The notes under the pieces were generated by a model. That model was not told the DNA's origin. It saw nothing but the letters and a program-made list of their open reading frames with translations, and did not search any database. This document shows, piece by piece, positions 53,505-62,642 of a stretch of 64,000 nucleotides of DNA (the stretch's first letter is position 1; each line of letters opens with the position of its first letter). The stretch spans positions 1-64,000 of the IMG/VR virus record IMGVR_UViG_3300010157_000045, one strand, 5' to 3'. The DNA is from a virus. The position numbers and the translations under genes are program-made.

Positions 53505-54457
53505 ATAGATTTACATTAGACCTCAATGACACACTAATTTGGAATTATAAAGAGTTCCTTAGCTTTTTAGTAAATCGCCAGGGCCAACATATCACAATAG
53601 AAACACATGCTGAAGGTGTTTGTTTATCTAGTTTAGGGGTTTACGATATATTAGACATGTTTAACTTTTTGTCAGTTACTATTGTAACAGATAATGTTGT
53701 AGAAATACATTCTAAATATAATATCGCATTAATTAAACAGCGTTTTAGATTCTTGCAAGTACCGCTAGATACTGACTACAGCCAATATCAGCACTGGAAC
53801 AGAAATACTGTATACGGTGCATTTTATAATAGACCAACTTGGTCAAGAATTGGATTAGCTAGCCACTTGCTTGCTTGCTATCCAGCACAGTCTACAGTAA
53901 ATGTTAGATATGATCCTGGCAGTGAAAATCAACGCAGACACTTTGAACTGGATAAACTATTTTTAGCACATCCAGAATCTGTTAAAAATTTTATGTCAAT
54001 ATACAATCAATTGCCCAAGCAATTAGAAGATGCAGATGGATACACATGCGGAGTAACAACGCAAGTACATACAGATCAACTTGCTAAATTTTATTCTAAT
54101 TTCTTAATCGATATTGTGGCAGAAACATTTATAACTGGCAGAACATTTTTCCCAACAGAAAAAACTATACGACCCATGCTGTTAAAGAAACCATTCATTG
54201 TGATGGGACCTACATCATTTTTAATACATTTACGCCAACTAGGATTTCGTACATTTCATGATTTTTGGGACGAGGGATACGACGGGCACAGTGGACTACA
54301 TAGATATATAAAGATACTTGACTTAATTGATACTATAGCATGTAAATCTACAATAGAATTAGAAGACATGTACGCTGGCATGCAACCCATACTAGAACAT
54401 AATCATAGTTTATTATTGGAACGTAAATATACAACAGAGGTAACATACATTGAATGA
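53501..54457 (+). CDS. Phage accessory protein with C-terminal EK-RP-PFI block, copy 1
   Basis: A 318-residue protein I can place only by pattern. The C-terminal half carries LIDIVAETFITGRTFFPTEK, RPMLLKKPFIVMGP, LRQLGFRTFHDFWDEGYD. The FxTEKxxRPxxxxxPFI order is like the donor-binding end of GT10-like and exostosin-like transferases (xTEKxxxPLxxxxVPI), so a glycosyltransferase role is suggested, not shown. It is a paralogue of the next gene, which has the same block order. No signal peptide or membrane segment is seen. Confidence 0.6.
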   Translation: MNRFTLDLNDTLIWNYKEFLSFLVNRQGQHITIETHAEGVCLSSLGVYDILDMFNFLSVTIVTDNVVEIHSKYNIALIKQRFRFLQVPLDTDYSQYQHWNRNTVYGAFYNRPTWSRIGLASHLLACYPAQSTVNVRYDPGSENQRRHFELDKLFLAHPESVKNFMSIYNQLPKQLEDADGYTCGVTTQVHTDQLAKFYSNFLIDIVAETFITGRTFFPTEKTIRPMLLKKPFIVMGPTSFLIHLRQLGFRTFHDFWDEGYDGHSGLHRYIKILDLIDTIACKSTIELEDMYAGMQPILEHNHSLLLERKYTTEVTYIE

Positions 54458-55511
54458 TTCGGCATATAAATGGCATCAAGTAGGAATTAACGATAACAAA
54501 TTCTGGAGAAAAGATCTATTAATAATGTATTTGTACGAATGTGTTCGTAGCAATACACTCCCACTGATCACAGTAGCACCCGAGGCCAGCAGTCTTCAAG
54601 GAAACGGCTTGTATTGGTACTTAGATAATTTTTGCGAACGTAATGATTATCCTAAATCCAATATCACAATACGCACTGGAAATATAATTGAACGCCACCC
54701 CGAATACAAAATAGAACGAATCATAGAATCGTGGTTTGAATTGCCCATAATTCACAAATGGTTGTGGGACAATACAATAACTTATACATATACACCTACA
54801 AAACATTTTGGGCATTTTATTGGTAAAGCAAACTGGAACCGACTATGGGTAGCCGCAGTATTACATAATCAATATGCCAACAAATCATTCCAGACATTCC
54901 ATGGTGGCCTAGGTACCAATTACCTAACCAAAGATACTACCAAGGTAGATTACATTGGACTTGAAGATTTAGTTAAACGTCGATGTGATGTGTTACCGGA
55001 AGTGATTGAGTTCTTGCAAACATGTCCCAGAGTTATTCCTGAAGACAAAGAATTTATCTCCGAATGTGCCACACATATTAAACAGCCCGATCATTATCCT
55101 ATACAGTTGCCAGCCAATTTAAACATATTACAATACTACAATGACATTTTTGTAGATATAGTACATGAAAGTTATTTAACAGGTGAAGTATTCTTTTGCA
55201 CAGAAAAAACATGGCGCCCCATGCTGGCACGTCGACCTTTTATCACAGCCGCTGGCCGAGGACATCTTGCCAATATGCGACGCCTGGGATTTAAAACTTT
55301 TAATGATTTTTGGGACGAAAGTTATGACGACCTATATGGCACTGATAGAATAAAGTCTATTATAGGGCTGGTATCAACAATAAGTTCTTGGAGCCCAGGC
55401 GAATTAATAAGTAAATTAGAGGAAATGAAACCTGTACTGGATCATAACTATACCACATTCCTTCGATTAAAACCGCAACAAATTGTGGAAACTTTTAAAG
55501 ATATAAAATGA
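54450..55511 (+). CDS. Phage accessory protein with C-terminal EK-RP-PFI block, copy 2
   Basis: A 353-residue paralogue of the gene before it: DIFVDIVHESYLTGEVFFCT, EKTWRPMLARRPFITAAG, MRRLGFKTFNDFWDESYD. The N-terminal half also shares a WNRLWVAAVLHNQY-like segment (copy 1: WSRIGLASHLLACY). It overlaps copy 1 by 8 nt and the next SGNH gene by 4 nt. The two copies are quite diverged, so the duplication is old or the paralogues were acquired separately. Suggested transferase, acceptor unknown. Confidence 0.6.
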   Translation: MNDSAYKWHQVGINDNKFWRKDLLIMYLYECVRSNTLPLITVAPEASSLQGNGLYWYLDNFCERNDYPKSNITIRTGNIIERHPEYKIERIIESWFELPIIHKWLWDNTITYTYTPTKHFGHFIGKANWNRLWVAAVLHNQYANKSFQTFHGGLGTNYLTKDTTKVDYIGLEDLVKRRCDVLPEVIEFLQTCPRVIPEDKEFISECATHIKQPDHYPIQLPANLNILQYYNDIFVDIVHESYLTGEVFFCTEKTWRPMLARRPFITAAGRGHLANMRRLGFKTFNDFWDESYDDLYGTDRIKSIIGLVSTISSWSPGELISKLEEMKPVLDHNYTTFLRLKPQQIVETFKDIK

Positions 55512-56392
55512 CAACAAGATTCTTCGCTTTTGGATGTAGTGCTACTAGCTGTAACTGGCCGACCTGGGCAGATATACTAGCACGAGAATATGATCAATAT
55601 CAAAATTGGGCATTACCGGGAGCCGGAAATAGTTTTATATTTTATAGTGTTATGGAAGCAATTAAACGTAACACTATTACCAAAGACGACACAGTAATGA
55701 TTATGTGGACCAACATTGGTAGAGAAGATCGTTATGTTAAAGGACAAGGTTGGATTACCCCAGGTAGCATATATAATCAAACTATATACAGCCAAGACTT
55801 TGTTCGCGAGTATGCTGATCCAACTGGATATTTGATTAGAGACATGGCACATGTATCAGCAGTCAGATCTATACTAGAATCTATAGGATGCACATATAAG
55901 TTTTTTAGTACTGTTCCACTTAATGTCCCGGATGACAATATCTTTAGGGTGTTTAGCATGGACACCAAGATTGTTAGTCTTTATTCAGAGGACATACAAA
56001 ATATAGCACCTAGTGTGTTTGAAGTTGTATTTGCATTTGATTGGTATAGTCGTCCTGGTGTTAAGGACTTAGTAATGCTAGAACAGTATTATAATACAGT
56101 CAAAGGTGATGCGTGGCCAACTTGGAAAACATTTGAACAACAAGATTGGACAGGTGTAGAAAAGCGTGTGCGTTTAGAAATAGACGAAGACCATTTATTA
56201 TCTAAACAGTTATTATCGCGCACTAATACACATCTACTACCAGCAGAGCATTTAGAATATCTAGATCGTGTAACAGACATTTATATACCTGAGGAAACTA
56301 GAGCATGGGTTAACGATGTAAACACAGCGATACTATCGGGTACGGATTTTAAACGACTATGGAAACCAACAGGTAAGGTTAACAGATTTTGA
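55508..56392 (+). CDS. SGNH-like hydrolase, copy 2
   Basis: A 294-residue protein. Block I is FFAFGCSATSCNWPTW with Ser11 in the nucleophile position; block III is LPGAGNSFIFY (Gly38, Asn41). The C-terminal Asp/His pair is not in the usual DxxHP form; HLLPAEHLEYLD near residue 240 may supply His. The middle (MIMWTNIGREDRYV) matches copy 1 (IIMWSPFDRVDYKI). It is longer than copy 1 and may have altered activity. Ends in TTGA overlap with the first radical-SAM gene of the operon. Confidence 0.65.
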   Translation: MTTRFFAFGCSATSCNWPTWADILAREYDQYQNWALPGAGNSFIFYSVMEAIKRNTITKDDTVMIMWTNIGREDRYVKGQGWITPGSIYNQTIYSQDFVREYADPTGYLIRDMAHVSAVRSILESIGCTYKFFSTVPLNVPDDNIFRVFSMDTKIVSLYSEDIQNIAPSVFEVVFAFDWYSRPGVKDLVMLEQYYNTVKGDAWPTWKTFEQQDWTGVEKRVRLEIDEDHLLSKQLLSRTNTHLLPAEHLEYLDRVTDIYIPEETRAWVNDVNTAILSGTDFKRLWKPTGKVNRF

Positions 56393-57774
56393 GTAAATCA
56401 GATTTTATGTCTGCCGCAGAGCAGATGAAAGAAAAATTAGGGCACGGGCTATGTTTAGCCAAATGGAAGCAAGTCAGCCTACATTTACCTACAGGGTTAA
56501 ATAATAGTTGTTATCATCCGCCACTACATCAAATTGATGCTAGTGTATTAAAAGATGACCCGGGCGCACTACATAACACAGAGCATAAAAAAGCTCAACG
56601 TGTTATTATGTTAAAAGACGAACGTCCTAGCGAATGCAGTTATTGTTGGACCCAAGAAGACTTAGGAAATCTAAGCGATAGACATTATAGATCAGGAGAG
56701 CCGTGGGCGGCAGAAGATTATGAACTTATTCGATCAAGCACCGGTAATGAAACGGACGTTGTTCCGTCGTACGTCGAAGTTAACTTTAATCATGCGTGTA
56801 ATCTTAAATGTAGTTATTGCAGTCCCCAATTTAGTTCAAGTTGGCAAGCGGAAATGGACAAGTTTGGCGGTTTCCCGACAAGCACAATACATAATGATCC
56901 TAGTCATTTTACTGGGCGCAATAGGCCTATACCACATTCCCAACCTAATCCTTACGTCGATGCATTTTGGGAATGGTTTCCAACCCTTTATCCAAAACTA
57001 AAACATTTCCGCATGACTGGTGGCGAGCCACTTATGGATAAAAATACATATCGAGTATTTGACTACGTGTTGGCATTACCTAATCCTGAACTGCATTTAG
57101 ATGTTACTAGTAACTTTAGTGTAGAAGATTCATTATTTGAAAAATACATGGGCTATGTAAAGAATCTATGTAATACACAAATTGAACACTTCATGCAGTA
57201 TGTAAGTTTAGATAGCGGGAAACCAGACCATGCAGAATATATTCGCAATGGACTAAATTACAAAAGAGTAGCACACAATGTACAGCGTTTCTTAACTGAG
57301 ATACCTTATCGTAATAGTCTTACATTTATTATCACAATGAATAATTTAAGTGTACTAGGCCTACAACAACAACTCGAGTGGATATTAGATTTGCGTCGCC
57401 AACACAGCACAACCTATCAACGTGTTTGGTTTGATACTCCCTTGTTACGTCAGCCTAAATGGCAAAGTTTACAAATACTGCCGCCAGTATATTCTAAACA
57501 TTTAGAACGTGTAGCTGACTGGATGGAACTTAATTTAGAAACAGCAGATGATCCGTTTCATGGATTTAAAGATTACGAAGTACAGCGTATGCGTCAAGAC
57601 ATAGATTGGATGAAAGAAGGTTGCAATTTAGATCCAGACTATGTTAAACTGCAACGTGCAGACTTTTACAGATTCTTCAATGAACATGATAAACGTCGCA
57701 ATACTAATTTCCTAGAAACCTTTCCGCAGATGAAAGAGTTTTGGGATGAATGCCGATACTATGCCCAGAATTAA
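56389..57774 (+). CDS. Radical SAM protein, long form (YC-type, copy 1)
   Basis: A 461-residue enzyme. N-terminal cysteines C22, C41 and C83/C86 (CSYCW) correspond to the auxiliary-cluster domain, without the PCC pair of other copies. The radical-SAM motif is C137-NLK-C141-SY-C144, followed by FSSSW, RMTGGEPLMDK and a TSNF strand. The tail ends FYRFFNEHDKRRNTNFLETF, the shared RxxNF signature. The first codon is TTG at 56389 overlapping the SGNH stop; an ATG at 56407 is the alternative. It is most like the next gene. Confidence 0.86.
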   Translation: MSKSDFMSAAEQMKEKLGHGLCLAKWKQVSLHLPTGLNNSCYHPPLHQIDASVLKDDPGALHNTEHKKAQRVIMLKDERPSECSYCWTQEDLGNLSDRHYRSGEPWAAEDYELIRSSTGNETDVVPSYVEVNFNHACNLKCSYCSPQFSSSWQAEMDKFGGFPTSTIHNDPSHFTGRNRPIPHSQPNPYVDAFWEWFPTLYPKLKHFRMTGGEPLMDKNTYRVFDYVLALPNPELHLDVTSNFSVEDSLFEKYMGYVKNLCNTQIEHFMQYVSLDSGKPDHAEYIRNGLNYKRVAHNVQRFLTEIPYRNSLTFIITMNNLSVLGLQQQLEWILDLRRQHSTTYQRVWFDTPLLRQPKWQSLQILPPVYSKHLERVADWMELNLETADDPFHGFKDYEVQRMRQDIDWMKEGCNLDPDYVKLQRADFYRFFNEHDKRRNTNFLETFPQMKEFWDECRYYAQN

Positions 57775-59122
57775 AAACGAAACAGATATAGAATATAAAC
57801 GCAGGGTAATCGACATTAAGTCGGAGTCATTCTGCGGAGCCAAATGGTACAATGCCACGATATGGTTAGGTAGTGGACAAACTACAAGTTGTCATCACCC
57901 GTTGCCACATGCCATTGATGTTGAAGATCTTGCACATAATCCAAAGGCGTTACATAATACGCAAAAAAAGAAAATGGAACGTGAGCAGATGCAAAAGGGA
58001 GAAAGACCCAGCGGATGCGAGTACTGCTGGAAGATAGAAGATATAGGACGTGATAACATTAGTGATCGCGTTTATAAGACAGTTATATATACAGACAAAG
58101 AATTGGAGACAGCGTATGCTCAGCCAGCCAGCAGTGATGTGGATTTACGAACGCTTGAAATTGCTTTTGATCGCACATGCAATTTTGGGTGTAGTTACTG
58201 TAACCCTGCTTTCAGTAGCACTTGGGTTAAAGATATTGACACCAATGGACCTTTTACCGGCCTCACTTCAGACGGCAGGAATCATTTTACTCATAGCCAT
58301 GGTAGTAGTCAGCTTTACAAGTTTGGTGAGTATAATCCTTATGTTGAGGCGTTCTTTAAGTGGTGGGAATCTGACCTTCATAGATCGTTACTGGAGCTAA
58401 GATTAACCGGCGGTGAGCCACTTATGTCGGGAGACACGTGGAAGCTATTAGAATGGTTCAAGAACAACGATAATCGAGTTAATCCAGACATGCGGTTTGC
58501 TATGAATAGTAACCTTGGTGCAAAGGATGACTTAATAGATCGTTTAATTGATGCATCACATAGCCTTAAACACTTTCACTTGTACACAAGCAATGAAGCA
58601 GTGGGTATTCAAAGTGAATATATTCGCGATGGCCTAGTGTGGGATAAATGGACCGGTAATGTAGATAAAGTATTGGAACGCGGTAATATAGAAGGCTTCC
58701 ATATGATGTGTACCGTTAATGCACTATGCTTAGATAGTTTACCTGAGTTCCTGGATCAATGTTTAGAGTGGAAAGACTTGTGCGGAAAAGACTATCCTAC
58801 ATTTTCGCTAAATATATTACGCTTTCCAAGTTTTCAAAGTCCGTTAGTACTCCCAGACGAAATACGCCACCAATACAAACTACGCCTACAAGCATGGTTT
58901 GATAATAACAGCAAGAATCCGTTACTACATCAGTTTGAACTTAATCAACTACAACGTCTGATAGATTATTTAGATGTAGTTAAAACTCCACACATGGGTG
59001 CCGCAGAACAATCAGTCTTACAACGAGACTTTAAACAGTTCTATACACAATACGACCAACGACGGAACAAAAACTTTACACAAGCGTTTCCCTCATTAAC
59101 CGAATGGTATAATTCAATATGA
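57746..59122 (+). CDS. Radical SAM protein, long form (YC-type, copy 2)
   Basis: A 458-residue paralogue of the gene before it. N-terminal C30, C49 and C91/C94 (CEYCW); radical-SAM motif C145-NFG-C149-SY-C152; LRLTGGEPLMSG; tail DFKQFYTQYDQRRNKNFTQAF. The shared SCHHPLPHAIDVEDLAHNP corresponds to SCYHPPLHQIDASVLKDDP of copy 1, so both have a Cys-His-rich element in place of the PCC pair. Overlap with the previous gene is 29 nt if begun at ATG 57746; ATG 57761 is an alternative. Ends in an ATGA overlap with the next gene. Confidence 0.86.
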   Translation: MNADTMPRIKNETDIEYKRRVIDIKSESFCGAKWYNATIWLGSGQTTSCHHPLPHAIDVEDLAHNPKALHNTQKKKMEREQMQKGERPSGCEYCWKIEDIGRDNISDRVYKTVIYTDKELETAYAQPASSDVDLRTLEIAFDRTCNFGCSYCNPAFSSTWVKDIDTNGPFTGLTSDGRNHFTHSHGSSQLYKFGEYNPYVEAFFKWWESDLHRSLLELRLTGGEPLMSGDTWKLLEWFKNNDNRVNPDMRFAMNSNLGAKDDLIDRLIDASHSLKHFHLYTSNEAVGIQSEYIRDGLVWDKWTGNVDKVLERGNIEGFHMMCTVNALCLDSLPEFLDQCLEWKDLCGKDYPTFSLNILRFPSFQSPLVLPDEIRHQYKLRLQAWFDNNSKNPLLHQFELNQLQRLIDYLDVVKTPHMGAAEQSVLQRDFKQFYTQYDQRRNKNFTQAFPSLTEWYNSI

Positions 59123-60456
59123 CAGATAAAGCAGAACGTCAAAAAGCATTTTATAAAAAAGGTTACGATTATATGAGTAAGATGCCTTACTACATAGATG
59201 CAGAAGACCTAACAGAAAAACAAGTAGAACGACTAACAGAAAGCAAGACATTTTGTATCTTGCCATGGACTCATATGCATGCCTTTCCCGACGGGCGCAC
59301 ATACCCTTGCTGTTTAGCAGACTACTGGCATCCAATTGGCGACTTACGCAAAAACACAATGGAAGAAGTTTGGAACCAAGATGGTTACAAAACCATGCGT
59401 AAGAACATGCTTGAAGACCGGCCTTGTACAGAATGTACCAAGTGCTATGAGCAAGAAGAAAACGGTTTCTTTAGTATGCGTAACGAAGCAAACAGAAACC
59501 AAGGACATTTTATTAAGGACGTTGATCTAACACATGAAGATGGCACACACCCCGAGTTTAAAATCCGTTACTGGGATATTAGATTTAGTAACCTATGTAA
59601 TTTTAGTTGTCGCACCTGCGGTCCTATTTTTAGTAGCAATTGGTATAACGATCATGTCAAACTATACAACCGCAAGCCAGATGTACTAGGTCGAGAAATG
59701 TTACGTGTAGAGTATGCGGCCGGCGACGAAGAAACTATACAAAAACAAATGGAACCGCACATTCCTAACTTGGAACAAGTATACTTTGCTGGCGGCGAAC
59801 CATTGATCATGAAGGAACATTATTTCCTATTAGACCGGTTACTAGAACAAGATAAAACAGATTGTAGATTAATCTACAATACAAACTTCAGTGAAATGCG
59901 CTACAAAGACAAACACGTATTTGATTACTGGAAAAAGTTTGAAACAGTAAATGTAGGAGCCAGCCTCGACGGTAGCTATGCTCGTGGCGAACTAATACGT
60001 AAAGGCACAGACTGGGCACAGGCAGTGGACAATCGTCGACGTATGATGACAGAAGTACCACACGTAGACTTTTACATTAGTGCTACAGTTAGTGCTATGA
60101 ATATTCTACATATACTAGACTTTCATCGAGAGTGGGTAGAGCTAGGGTTAATTGAACCTAAGGATTTTAATATTAATATTTGCCAAAGTCCTGAGTGGTA
60201 TCGCATTGATATTTTCCCTGAATGGTTCAAGCAAGACGTTATTATTCCAGCATATCAAAAACATATCAAGTGGTTAGACCCACAGGATAAACTACGTCGT
60301 GCTACAGTAGGATTCCAAAGTATTTTAAACTTCCTAACTGCAAATGACCGCAGTGACTTATGGCCACGTTTTGTACAAGAAATTAAAACATTAGATGATT
60401 TACGTAGTGAAAATTTTTGGTCTACCTTCCCGGAGTTCTCAGCGTTAAATGCTTAA
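59119..60456 (+). CDS. Radical SAM protein, long form with N-terminal twitch-like domain
   Basis: A 445-residue enzyme. N-terminal domain: C46 (CILPW), C64/C65 (YPCCL), C103, C106 and C109. Radical-SAM motif C160-NFS-C164-RT-C167, then YFAGGEPLIMKEHYFLLDRL. The tail is LDDLRSENFWSTFPEF. The core rSAM is preceded by a 30-residue basic leader. It is immediately followed, with 8-nt overlap, by a short form, the third long/short pair of this window. Confidence 0.88.
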   Translation: MTDKAERQKAFYKKGYDYMSKMPYYIDAEDLTEKQVERLTESKTFCILPWTHMHAFPDGRTYPCCLADYWHPIGDLRKNTMEEVWNQDGYKTMRKNMLEDRPCTECTKCYEQEENGFFSMRNEANRNQGHFIKDVDLTHEDGTHPEFKIRYWDIRFSNLCNFSCRTCGPIFSSNWYNDHVKLYNRKPDVLGREMLRVEYAAGDEETIQKQMEPHIPNLEQVYFAGGEPLIMKEHYFLLDRLLEQDKTDCRLIYNTNFSEMRYKDKHVFDYWKKFETVNVGASLDGSYARGELIRKGTDWAQAVDNRRRMMTEVPHVDFYISATVSAMNILHILDFHREWVELGLIEPKDFNINICQSPEWYRIDIFPEWFKQDVIIPAYQKHIKWLDPQDKLRRATVGFQSILNFLTANDRSDLWPRFVQEIKTLDDLRSENFWSTFPEFSALNA

Positions 60457-61438
60457 CTATAAAGATTTACGTAGCATACATTTAGAAATTAGTTCCAGAT
60501 GTAATGCGGCTTGTCCCGATTGCTTACGCAATTACCGTGGTGTAGATATCATTGACACGTATCCTGTGCGAGATATGTCACTAGAGGAATTTAAAGAAGT
60601 ATTCAGTGCGGAGTTCCTGCAACAATTAGATAATTTTAAAATCAATGGCAACTATGGCGATTTTGTTACAGCTAGAGATGGCGTAGAAATTGTTGAATAC
60701 ATTGTACATTCTAATCCTAAATTAAGTTTGGAAATTAGTACCAATGCTAGTGCTAAGCCAAAGATATGGGAACGACTGGCAAAGTCTAAACCAATCGTAT
60801 ATTTTCGTTTAGATGGATTGGGTGATACACATCAACTATATAGACAAAATACTGACTTTGAGTTTATACTAGACAATGCTCAAAAATTTATTCGTGCTGG
60901 AGGAGAAGCAGTATGGGCAATGATTAAATTTGATCATAATCAACATCAAATCAATGAGTGTGAACGTTTAAGTAGAGACTTAGGATTTAGTAGATTTGAT
61001 TTAGTTGATGCAGGACGCAATACTATGCCAGTGTTTACATCAGATAAAAGATTAAGTCATACCATTGGCGACTATCGTGGATCAACTAATTTTGATGAGT
61101 TATACAATAATTACAAATATTACGAAACTGATCCTACTATAGCAGTTATGTCAGAGACTGAAAATAGAGAAATTAGTTGCTATGCTAAAAAAATGCAAGA
61201 AGTATATGTAGCAAGCAACGGCGAAGTGTACCCTTGTTGCTGGCTGGGCTACTATCCTTTACATAGTAATAGTCGTCCAAGTAACGCACAGTTAAAACCT
61301 TTAATAATGGAAAATAACGCAATAGAGTACGGACTAGAACATGCAATAGCATGGTTTAATAAAATTGAAGAATCCTGGGACAAAACTGTTCCAACTGGAA
61401 AAATATATGAGTGCAATCAAACCTGTGGCATTAAATAA
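60449..61438 (+). CDS. Radical SAM protein, short form with C-terminal SPASM-like region
   Basis: A 329-residue enzyme. Motif C18-NAA-C22-PD-C25, INGNYGDFVTARDG, EISTNAS, FRLDGLGDTHQLYR, and FDHNQHQINECERLSRDLGF, all matching the short forms on the minus strand. C-terminal cysteines are in ISCYAKKMQEVY, YPCCWLGY and CNQTCGIK. It pairs with the long form directly upstream, in reverse order relative to the minus-strand pairs, where the short form comes first. Confidence 0.87.
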   Translation: MLNYKDLRSIHLEISSRCNAACPDCLRNYRGVDIIDTYPVRDMSLEEFKEVFSAEFLQQLDNFKINGNYGDFVTARDGVEIVEYIVHSNPKLSLEISTNASAKPKIWERLAKSKPIVYFRLDGLGDTHQLYRQNTDFEFILDNAQKFIRAGGEAVWAMIKFDHNQHQINECERLSRDLGFSRFDLVDAGRNTMPVFTSDKRLSHTIGDYRGSTNFDELYNNYKYYETDPTIAVMSETENREISCYAKKMQEVYVASNGEVYPCCWLGYYPLHSNSRPSNAQLKPLIMENNAIEYGLEHAIAWFNKIEESWDKTVPTGKIYECNQTCGIK

Positions 61439-62642
61439 ACATCCAACAACTTGTATGTTGCCTTGGTCTAGTATTGCGGCAAATACTACCGGAACAACCA
61501 GACCATGTTGTATAAGCGAAGATATTATCAAACGTCCCAACGGTACTCCGTATAACCTTGCTACAGATAGTATCATGGAAATATATCACAGTGACTGGAT
61601 GAAAAATCTAAGACAAGAGTTCATTGACGGAAAAAAACCTGCAGGATGTCGGCGCTGTTGGAACGAAGAAGCCGTAGGAAAAACTAGCAAACGTCTTAAT
61701 CATTTACATAAAATGAATATGATATTGCCAATGTTAAATTTTACTACGCTAGATCCGGTACATTTTTTATATTTGGATTTAAAACTGGGTAACATTTGCA
61801 ATCTTAAATGTCGTATCTGCGGCCCAATGATCAGTAGCAAGTGGGCCCAAGAAAGTTTAATGCAGATACCATATGAACAACGTAAAAATAGCATTCAGAA
61901 AACATGGTTGGTTGAAGGCGAGTGGCCTCGCACAAGTAAAGGATTCTGGGAAGAACTTTATACAATAATACCCAAGATTAAATTCTTAGATTTTACTGGT
62001 GGCGAACCTTTTATGATACAAGAGCACTTTGATCTATTACAATATAGCGTGGATAATGGCTATAGTAAATATCAACACTTGTTTTATAATACCAATGGTA
62101 CCATATTCCCAGAGGGTGCAGAAGACTTATGGAAAAATTTTAAACGTGTTGAAATAGCATTTAGTATCGATGCAATTGGCAAACAATTTAATCTAGAACG
62201 ATCCGGAGCAGATTGGGACAAGGTCAATGCAAACATAATAAAATTTCAAGCATTAAAAAAACATTTGCCGCACATAGAACTTCAGATAAGCGCAACAGTA
62301 AACATACAAAATGTCTACTATCTTGAAGAATTATGCAATTGGTTTGATCAGCACAAATTTGATTACGTACATTTTGGCCTAGTACATTTCCCTGGTTACA
62401 TGAGCATTGGTGAAATGACCGATACTGCCAAACAGCTAGTAATAGAAAAATTAAAAAATGGAAAATTTAACAATATTTATAAACCAGAGATTAACAAAAT
62501 AATTGATTTTATTAACAGAGCAATGAGTACAGATGGTTCTTCGTTCCGTATTAAGATGAAACAACTAGACAAATTACGCAATGAAAATTTTGCAGAAACA
62601 CATCCAGAAATAGCACGAGCAATGAATTATGACGCTACCTAA
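61407..62642 (+). CDS. Radical SAM protein, long form (RIC-type, copy 1)
   Basis: A 411-residue enzyme from the ATG at 61407; a TTG at 61365 is in frame but has no ribosome site and would raise the overlap with the upstream gene from 32 to 74 nt. Cysteines: C16 (CMLPW), C34/C35 (RPCCI), C81/C84 (CRRCW). Radical-SAM motif C131-NLK-C135-RI-C138, FTGGEPFMIQEHFDLLQY, SATVNIQNVYYLEEL, and tail LDKLRNENFAETHPEIARAM. Very close to the next gene, so a recent duplication is likely. Confidence 0.88.
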   Translation: MSAIKPVALNKHPTTCMLPWSSIAANTTGTTRPCCISEDIIKRPNGTPYNLATDSIMEIYHSDWMKNLRQEFIDGKKPAGCRRCWNEEAVGKTSKRLNHLHKMNMILPMLNFTTLDPVHFLYLDLKLGNICNLKCRICGPMISSKWAQESLMQIPYEQRKNSIQKTWLVEGEWPRTSKGFWEELYTIIPKIKFLDFTGGEPFMIQEHFDLLQYSVDNGYSKYQHLFYNTNGTIFPEGAEDLWKNFKRVEIAFSIDAIGKQFNLERSGADWDKVNANIIKFQALKKHLPHIELQISATVNIQNVYYLEELCNWFDQHKFDYVHFGLVHFPGYMSIGEMTDTAKQLVIEKLKNGKFNNIYKPEINKIIDFINRAMSTDGSSFRIKMKQLDKLRNENFAETHPEIARAMNYDAT

